From NCBI GenBank assembly GCA_937900415.1, contig CALCEY010000020.1:1-18680 (forward strand): 18,680 nucleotides of DNA, written 5' to 3'. Below, in pieces: positions 14,115 to 18,680 of this stretch. Source of the DNA: an uncultured Clostridia bacterium (lineage in GTDB: Bacteria > Bacillota > Clostridia > Peptostreptococcales > Anaerovoracaceae). Each line of letters starts with the position of its first letter. The first letter of the stretch is position 1. The notes below the pieces were generated by a model. The model made no database searches, had not been told where the DNA came from, and saw only the letters and a program-made list of their open reading frames with translations. Made by a program: the position numbers and the translations under genes.

Positions 14115-14642
14115 ATGTCACAGATTTTCACTTTTCTATCTGTAGGTTTTCTTCCTGTGATGAGCGCCGTCATAATAGGTTACGGGCTCTGGAAGCGTGC
14201 GCCTATATATGATTTTTTTATAGAAGGCGCAAAAACCGGGCTGAAAACCGCAGCTGAAATAATGCCATTTCTTATCGGAATATTCGTCGCCATCAACAGC
14301 CTAACCTCCTCCGGTATCCTGAACCTGATAGACACGCTGCTCTCTCCTGTACTTACGGCTCTTGAAGTACCCGCTCAGCTTCTTCCTATGATGTTTCTCA
14401 GAGCCGTCTCAGGCAGTGGCTCCATGATAATCCTGCAAGACATACTAGAAAACGTCGGCCCTGACTCATATGCCGGCAGGGTAGCCTGTGTAATGGCAGG
14501 AGGCTGCGAAACTGTAATATATGTGCTCGCTCTATACTTCGGAGTTACAAAAGTAAAGAAAATGAGGCACGCTTTTAAAGGCGGCCTCATAGGTTACATA
14601 ACAGGTATTATAGTGTCCATCGTCATATGCAGATTTATTTAG
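14115..14642 (+). CDS. spmB: Spore maturation protein B
   Basis: A 175-residue membrane protein with the second Gate domain: KTGLKTAAEIMPFLIGIFVA (about 37-56), FLRAVSGSGSMIILQDI (94-110) and CETVIYVLALYFGVTKVKK (about 131-149) match SpmB. Bacillus SpmB is 178 aa. It forms the presumed SpmA-SpmB unit in the sporulating cell membrane. GGAGG lies at the end of spmA, seven nt before the ATG. The gene runs convergently toward the yabB-like methyltransferase, with about 100 nt and a symmetric hairpin between them. Confidence 0.92.
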   Translation: MSQIFTFLSVGFLPVMSAVIIGYGLWKRAPIYDFFIEGAKTGLKTAAEIMPFLIGIFVAINSLTSSGILNLIDTLLSPVLTALEVPAQLLPMMFLRAVSGSGSMIILQDILENVGPDSYAGRVACVMAGGCETVIYVLALYFGVTKVKKMRHAFKGGLIGYITGIIVSIVICRFI

Positions 14643-14716
14643 CGGCGGTAAACGTCTCGCATATCATAATCATACCCTGTGCAGTATGCCCTGCACCTTG
14701 TGCAAGTCTACAGTGC

Positions 14717-14759
14717 GCAGTATACTGCGGCATAAAGCATACATCTATTCGTATGCTTT
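14717..14759. terminator. Convergent-gene hairpins over the methyltransferase stop codon
   Basis: AAAGCATAC (14734-14742) and GTATGCTTT (14751-14759) form a 9-bp stem on either strand, and its loop contains the stop codon of the methyltransferase gene. A perfect 12-bp palindrome GCAGTATACTGC (14717-14728) lies beside it. Neither strand has a long T run, so termination would be weak. Confidence 0.4.
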
Positions 14760-15545
14760 CAGTATCTCCGGAGTATATTTTCCATTGTCGTCATATACAT
14801 ACAAATTCTCCAAAATCTTAAGCTCGCTGCCACCGCCCTTGACCATGTGTATCAGGAGCATATTAGGCGCCGTATCCTTTTTAGGGCTTACAAAGCAAAG
14901 TTCTTTCGGTTCAAGTCCGTTTTTTCTGCCGAAACAACATATATCCGTCAGTCTAAAGGGTCTGTGAATCATGAAAAAATCGCCCTTTGGCCTAAGCAGA
15001 TGTGAAGCGCAGGCCATAAATGCTTCAAGACCTGCTGACGTTTCGTGTCTGGCAATCATCTTAGGCGTTCTGTCATTTATAAGTCCGCTGCCGCTCTCGA
15101 AATACGGCGGATTGGAAACCACTATATCCGCCTGTCCTTTGAGCTTTTTACCCCATTCAGACATATGGCTTCCGAAATTTCCAACATCATCGTTTATAAA
15201 CGATATGCGTTTTTCAAGTCCATTAAAGACAATATTTCTGCATGCACATTCCCATGAAGTCTCCTGGAGCTCTATTCCGTAAATCTTTTCAGCCCCTATC
15301 TTATATTCCAGTATAAGCGGTATGATTCCCGTTCCTGTTCCCAGATCTATTACTGTACGGGCATTTTCTCTGCATTTATGTCTCCTTGCCGCAAAGTCTG
15401 CAAGCAGCACGGCATCTATGCCATAGCAAAAATCATCAGGTTTCTGAATAAGCTTCCTTCCTCCGAAACCTATCTCATCTATTCTCTCTCCATCATGCAA
15501 ATCCTGCCCATCGCAGCAGGTAGCGAAAATATTCGAGTCATTCAT
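14745..15545 (-). CDS. tRNA1(Val) (adenine-N6) methyltransferase family protein, yabB-like
   Basis: A 266-residue class I SAM-dependent methyltransferase. Residues 64-73 (TVIDLGTGTG) are the SAM-binding motif I, IYGIELQ (88-94) is motif II with an acidic residue, and SNPPYF (144-149) is the N6-adenine type catalytic motif IV. It belongs to the COG4123 group with E. coli TrmN6, which modifies A37 of tRNA1(Val), and with Bacillus YabB. The gene starts 4 nt after ricT, matching the yaaT-yabA-yabB order of Bacillus minus yabA. Target base in this organism is inferred from family only. Confidence 0.85.
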   Translation of the reverse strand: MNDSNIFATCCDGQDLHDGERIDEIGFGGRKLIQKPDDFCYGIDAVLLADFAARRHKCRENARTVIDLGTGTGIIPLILEYKIGAEKIYGIELQETSWECACRNIVFNGLEKRISFINDDVGNFGSHMSEWGKKLKGQADIVVSNPPYFESGSGLINDRTPKMIARHETSAGLEAFMACASHLLRPKGDFFMIHRPFRLTDICCFGRKNGLEPKELCFVSPKKDTAPNMLLIHMVKGGGSELKILENLYVYDDNGKYTPEILKAYE

Positions 15546-15549
15546 AGAA

Positions 15550-16500
15550 TCAATCCTTGATAAGCTCTTCTATCTCTTTCATGGTATCTTCATCTACGCC
15601 TTCAAAAATATCCATATTTTTACTGCTGTCCTTACGCCTTTCAAAGCGTTTTATTTCCTGTTTTTTATAAGTATAAATATCGGCGGACAACTTTTCCTCC
15701 TGTTCCTCCGGCGTATCCTCACCCTTTTTACTCTTTGGCTTATCTTCAATATAAAGTCTGACCTTGACGTTATTCTCAAGTATATTAGTTTCCACTACCT
15801 TTCCGATTCCATCAGGGGTCTTTATCTTTTCTCCCACATCAGGCATACCTCTCCTAAACTCCATATATATGTCGTTTTCATATTTTAAACAGCACATCAA
15901 TCTCCCGCATATTCCGGAAATTTTAGACGGGTTAAGCGAAAGATTCTGTACTTTTGCCATCTTTATAGAAACAGGTTCAAAATCTGCCAGCCAGCTGTGA
16001 CAACAAAGAGCTCTTCCGCAGCTTCCTATGCCTCCCAGCATTTTCGCTTCGTCTCTTACTCCTATCTGTCTCAATTCGATACGCATCTTGAAAACGCCGG
16101 CCAAATCCTTTACCAATTCCCTGAAGTCAACCCTTCCATCAGCAGTAAAATAAAACACTATCTTACTGTTATCAAAAGTGTATTCCACATCTATCAGCTT
16201 CATCACCAGACCATGCTTATCCACTTTTTCCTGACACAGTCTCATGGCTCTTTCCTTTTTCTTTACATTTTCTATATGCTGTTTTCTGTCCTGTTCGTTG
16301 GCAATTCTGACAATCTTTTTAAGCGGAGCCACAATTTCATTTTCATGAATCTCCGCGATATCCATAGTAACAGTACCGAATTCCATCCCTCTGGCCGTCT
16401 CGACTATGACGTTATCACCCATTTTTACGTCTAACTCTTCAGGGTCAAAATAATATACTTTTCCGGCGGTCTTAAACCTAACGCCAGCAACTCTTACCAT
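15550..16500 (-). CDS. ricT: PSP1-domain protein RicT / YaaT
   Basis: A 316-residue cytoplasmic protein with the PSP1 domain (about 60-145, RIELRQIGVRDEAKMLGGIG at its end). The cysteine blocks CGRALCC (C161, C166, C167) and CGRLMCC (C198, C203, C204) match the conserved Cys of YaaT. In Bacillus YaaT (RicT) joins RicA and RicF in an Fe-S complex that stimulates RNase Y mRNA maturation and sporulation phosphorelay. The C-terminal ~60 residues are charged and variable. Its ATG shares one base with the holB stop (TAATG), and GGAGGA lies inside holB. Very secure by domain and gene order. Confidence 0.92.
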   Translation of the reverse strand: MVRVAGVRFKTAGKVYYFDPEELDVKMGDNVIVETARGMEFGTVTMDIAEIHENEIVAPLKKIVRIANEQDRKQHIENVKKKERAMRLCQEKVDKHGLVMKLIDVEYTFDNSKIVFYFTADGRVDFRELVKDLAGVFKMRIELRQIGVRDEAKMLGGIGSCGRALCCHSWLADFEPVSIKMAKVQNLSLNPSKISGICGRLMCCLKYENDIYMEFRRGMPDVGEKIKTPDGIGKVVETNILENNVKVRLYIEDKPKSKKGEDTPEEQEEKLSADIYTYKKQEIKRFERRKDSSKNMDIFEGVDEDTMKEIEELIKD

Positions 16501-17393
16501 TATAATCCTCCGATTTTCAATATTAGATTTTTAACAGCGTACTGATAATTGACCTTGGCAATCAAATCGCGCCTTGCTTCCTCGATCAGTTCAATACCCC
16601 GGATTATTTCCGCTCTGCGCTTTAATTTTCTTCTTTCATCTCTGCCGACAAGAAGTCCTTCATAAATTCTTTCCATGCCGTCAAGCAGCATAAATGCGTC
16701 CTCTCTGCTTTTCATTCCTGCCGCCAATATCTGCTTTATCTCCCGAAAAGGCTTTTCCTCAGAAACAGCTTCAAATATCGCTTCAGCCGTTTGAACAAGC
16801 TCAGCATATCTTCTCATGCCTTCTCCGCTGCCATCGTCTGTGGCCAAGCCGTTCAAAACCTCTTCCCACAAAAAATCATCAGCTTCCTCCAGGCGATATA
16901 TCACGCATCTTGACTTTATTGTTTCCAAAAGATTTTCCCTGTTTTCAGAAAGAAGAATTATCACAGTCCCGGCAGACGGCTCCTCCAGGGTTTTCAGCAA
17001 TCTGTTCTGCGCCCTCGTCGTCATCGTATCCGCATCTTTTATAATTGCCAGGTTTCTTTCGCCTATAGGCTTTTTCTTAAGCTCTTCCTGAAGCCTTGAA
17101 ATCTGTTCGTCCTTGACTGATAGTCCATCTGCCTCTACGAGATGCAGGTCTTCATAATTATCATGGTCTATTTTGCGGCAATTAACGCATCTATCGCAGC
17201 CTTCTCCCGGTTTTTCCAAACACATTATCGCCTTGCACAATTCTCTTGCAAAACTCTCCTTGCCGGAAAAGCTGTCCCCTTCAATTATATACGCGTGAAA
17301 AATCTTACCGTGACGTATGCTTTCACCTATTTTCTCTGTCAGCCTTTTATTAGATTGGTACTTATTATTTGATTGGTACTTACTTAGAGACAC
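16500..17393 (-). CDS. holB: DNA polymerase III subunit delta prime
   Basis: A 297-residue AAA+ clamp-loader subunit. GDSFSGKESFA (39-49) is the degenerate P-loop, C58, C66, C69 and C72 make the zinc module, and ALIIKD-type beta strand NLAIIKDADTMTTRAQNRLL is the Walker B/sensor region; LKTLEEPSAGTVIILL follows. It opens and loads the beta clamp with DnaX and delta. The start is GTG, with GGAGG about 11 nt upstream inside tmk, which it overlaps by 14 nt. Residues 5-15 contain a tandem KYQSN duplication from an 18-nt DNA repeat. It is slightly shorter than Bacillus HolB (329). Confident. Confidence 0.92.
   Translation of the reverse strand: MSLSKYQSNNKYQSNKRLTEKIGESIRHGKIFHAYIIEGDSFSGKESFARELCKAIMCLEKPGEGCDRCVNCRKIDHDNYEDLHLVEADGLSVKDEQISRLQEELKKKPIGERNLAIIKDADTMTTRAQNRLLKTLEEPSAGTVIILLSENRENLLETIKSRCVIYRLEEADDFLWEEVLNGLATDDGSGEGMRRYAELVQTAEAIFEAVSEEKPFREIKQILAAGMKSREDAFMLLDGMERIYEGLLVGRDERRKLKRRAEIIRGIELIEEARRDLIAKVNYQYAVKNLILKIGGL
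17346..17381 (-). repeat. 18-nt tandem duplication at the 5' end of holB
   Basis: Two adjacent units, 17381-17364 and 17363-17346, differ at 2 of 18 positions and share the core AAGTACCAATC. The first unit starts at the tmk stop codon. The repeat is in frame and adds six residues to HolB. Confidence 0.85.
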
Positions 17394-18009
17394 CTTTTAG
17401 CATTTCCTCCAGTTTACTGTAAATATCAAGCTTTATTTCCTCTATGCTTCGGCTTGCGTCTATGCTTACTATCCTTTCCGGATAACGTCTCTCAAGCTCC
17501 AAATATCCCTCAAATGTTCTTAGGTGAAAATCGTCCTCCTCACGCTCAAGCCTGTCCTGCTGTTCAGGCTTAATCCGTCGGCGGCCGATTCTCGGATCCA
17601 TTTTCATTAAAAAGGTTACATCAGGCAAGCATCCGGCTATAGCATATTCATTTATAACGCGAACCGGCTCGCCCAAGCCTCTGCCGTATCCTTGATAAGC
17701 TATACTGGAATCAACAAATCTATCGCAAACCACTATTTTTCCTTTTTCAAGTGCGGGTCTTATGACCTGAGCAACATGCTGCGCCCTGGCCGCGGCATAA
17801 AGCAGCGCTTCCGTCATGTCGCTCATTTCCGCAAGCCCTTTGTCGAGGATAATCTCCCTAAGCTTTTCACCTATAACAGTTCCTCCCGGCTCTCTCGTAA
17901 ATATTATGTTTATGCCTTTGTTTTCAAAAAACCTCTTGATATTTTCTATCTGAGTGGATTTTCCTGAGCCGTCAGAACCTTCAACAGAAATGAACAAACC
18001 TTTTCTCAT
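17380..18009 (-). CDS. tmk: Thymidylate kinase
   Basis: A 209-residue enzyme phosphorylating dTMP to dTDP, with P-loop GSDGSGKST (11-19), TREPGGT (38-44), VCDRFVDSSIAYQGYGRG (about 93-110) with the DR motif, and an Arg-rich LID (RRRIKPEQQDRLERE) as in the bacterial type. Length matches the family. A GGAG site precedes the ATG. It begins the holB-ricT-methyltransferase set, overlapping holB by 14 nt. About 108 nt upstream lies a 34-aa membrane peptide gene. Secure. Confidence 0.96.
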   Translation of the reverse strand: MRKGLFISVEGSDGSGKSTQIENIKRFFENKGINIIFTREPGGTVIGEKLREIILDKGLAEMSDMTEALLYAAARAQHVAQVIRPALEKGKIVVCDRFVDSSIAYQGYGRGLGEPVRVINEYAIAGCLPDVTFLMKMDPRIGRRRIKPEQQDRLEREEDDFHLRTFEGYLELERRYPERIVSIDASRSIEEIKLDIYSKLEEMLKGVSK

Positions 18010-18117
18010 CGCTTACTCCGTATTTATAATATTCTATATATACATTCCGGCTGCTTCGTGTTTTATCCGGCGCCGTGCTGTCTTATCCGTATTTCCCGAC
18101 TTACAGCATAAGCTGCG

Positions 18118-18222
18118 CTATTTTCTACCCAGCTCCCCAACCAGCTTTTTAAGAAAATGATAGCATACAACCGCCAAAGGGAAACAAATCAGAGCCGAAA
18201 ATATGATTTTTACAATTGTCAT
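18118..18222 (-). CDS. Small membrane peptide ORF upstream of tmk (34 aa)
   Basis: The minus strand encodes a 34-residue peptide starting MTIVKIIFSALICFPLAVVC, followed by YHFLKKLVGELGRK and a TAG stop. A strong GGGGGAG site lies seven nt before the ATG. Residues 3-22 are one hydrophobic span and the C-terminus is positively charged, as in small single-pass membrane proteins with the tail inside. It lies 108 nt before tmk in the same direction. Too short for a family call. The ribosome binding site and amino-acid pattern support it as real; function unknown. A TTGACG at 18295-18290 with a poor -10 may be its promoter. Confidence 0.55.
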   Translation of the reverse strand: MTIVKIIFSALICFPLAVVCYHFLKKLVGELGRK

Positions 18223-18592
18223 TTTATTTACTCCCCCTTTGACTGTAATTCAACTTTTACTGTCACTCGACTATCATTAAGATGTAAGGCGTCAACAACT
18301 TTAAAAGGTATGATTTATTTTATACCGTAAAGCAATTATACCAACGGTGATTTAATGAACTATTTTCTCAAAGCAGCGCCGAACAGTACAACGTTGGCTT
18401 CGTTATAACGCCCTCCAGTCAGGCAAACGGCGTTTCAATGAAGCCTTCCCTGCGGCAACGCCAAACAATACAACGTTGGCTTCATTATAACACATCGCCT
18501 GTTGAAAATAAAGACTTGCTTTTAGCCGGTTATTGTAATTCGGAGTGCAAATCGGGCTTGTCCGACTGTTTTACAATGGATAGAAACCATAT
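18223..18592. other. Intergenic stretch with promoter-like boxes and repeats
   Basis: About 370 nt between the small peptide ORF and the rRNA terminator. It holds a TATAAT on the minus strand at 18340-18335 with no good -35 box, a TTGACG at 18295-18290, the imperfect direct repeat and its inverted piece (18373-18493), and a small TCGG/CCGA hairpin near 18552-18565. No gene is supported. Confidence 0.45.
18373..18493. repeat. Imperfect 39-nt direct repeat with an inverted segment between
   Basis: Copy 1 (18373-18411) and copy 2 (18455-18493) match at 34 of 39 positions around a shared ACAACGTTGGCTTC. All five differences are G in copy 1 and A in copy 2. Between them AATGAAGCC (18437-18445) is the inverse complement of GGCTTCATT in copy 2 and, with one wobble, of GGCTTCGTT in copy 1. 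Confidence 0.8.
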
Positions 18593-18621
18593 AAAAAAAA
18601 CGAGCCCCAATATGGAACTCG
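18593..18621 (-). terminator. Intrinsic terminator of the rRNA operon
   Basis: CGAGTTCC and GGGGCTCG (18621-18614 with 18608-18601) make an 8-bp stem with two wobbles around ATATT, followed by eight T (18600-18593). It lies about 10 nt after the 5S rRNA end. Confidence 0.85.
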
Positions 18622-18630
18622 CTTAAAAAA

Positions 18631-18680
18631 CCGGCAACGACCTACTTTCCCAGGCAGCTTCCCGCCAAGTATTATCGGCG
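18631..18680 (-). rRNA. rrf: 5S rRNA, 3' portion, cut by the window edge
   Basis: The minus strand reads CGCCGATAATACTTGGCGGG, then AAGCTGCCTGGGAAAGTAGG, then TCGTTGCCGG. This is the conserved 3' third of bacterial 5S rRNA, with the final bases forming the 3' side of the terminal stem. The 5' part lies beyond the window. The 3' end is approximate to a base or two. Confidence 0.92.

Noticed and set aside
18373..18493. CRISPR array or diversity-generating retroelement template/variable pair
   Set aside because: Only two copies, no regular spacers, no cas or reverse transcriptase gene, and no variable protein-coding end nearby.

Overview
The window looks like a chromosomal stretch of an anaerobic, endospore-forming Clostridia (Firmicutes) genome. 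Support comes from sporulation genes (spoIID, spmA, spmB), a class III fructose-1,6-bisphosphatase, a two-subunit Fe-S fumarase, a moderately AT-rich background, strong GGAGG ribosome binding sites and tRNA genes with encoded CCA. Almost every gene is on the minus strand. The exceptions are an Fe-S protein, a tRNA-Leu and the spmAB pair. The species cannot be named from sequence alone.

Layout. 1-373: start of a protein with a Cys-rich N-terminus followed by InlB/Listeria-Bacteroides type repeats, cut by the window edge. 520-2063: MATE exporter preceded by a promoter, a 19-codon leader peptide and a terminator-like hairpin embedded in that leader ORF. This looks like a ribosome-mediated attenuator. 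2273-3592: tRNA-Arg(ACG), a QueG-like 4Fe-4S protein and tRNA-Leu(GAG), each with its own promoter. 3913-5648: marR-MFS exporter operon with an operator palindrome over its promoter. 5692-9288: fbp and the two fumarase subunits. 9289-9595: a non-coding leader with several hairpins. 9596-10065: a small deaminase resembling blasticidin-S deaminase, with its promoter. 10163-10324: decayed tail and inverted repeat of an IS3-family element. 10448-13465: a small membrane protein, an AbrB-type regulator with a zinc finger, murA, then spoIID behind a terminator and a candidate sigma-E promoter. 13542-14642: divergent spmA-spmB. 14745-18222: a DNA replication / tRNA modification operon (34-aa membrane peptide, tmk, holB, ricT/yaaT, yabB-like methyltransferase), matching part of the Bacillus tmk-holB-yaaT-yabB order. 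18373-18680: imperfect repeats, rRNA operon terminator and the 3' end of a 5S rRNA gene.

How the genes work together. fbp and fumarase serve central carbon metabolism. murA and spoIID link peptidoglycan precursor synthesis to engulfment, and spmAB act in spore core maturation. tmk supplies dTDP and holB encodes a clamp-loader subunit. ricT and the yabB-like methyltransferase belong to RNA maturation and modification. The two exporters each carry their own local control, one by attenuation and one by a MarR repressor. No large new multi-gene system is visible. The best candidate for something undescribed is the MATE leader-peptide attenuator, followed by the Cys-rich repeat protein and the structured element upstream of fbp.
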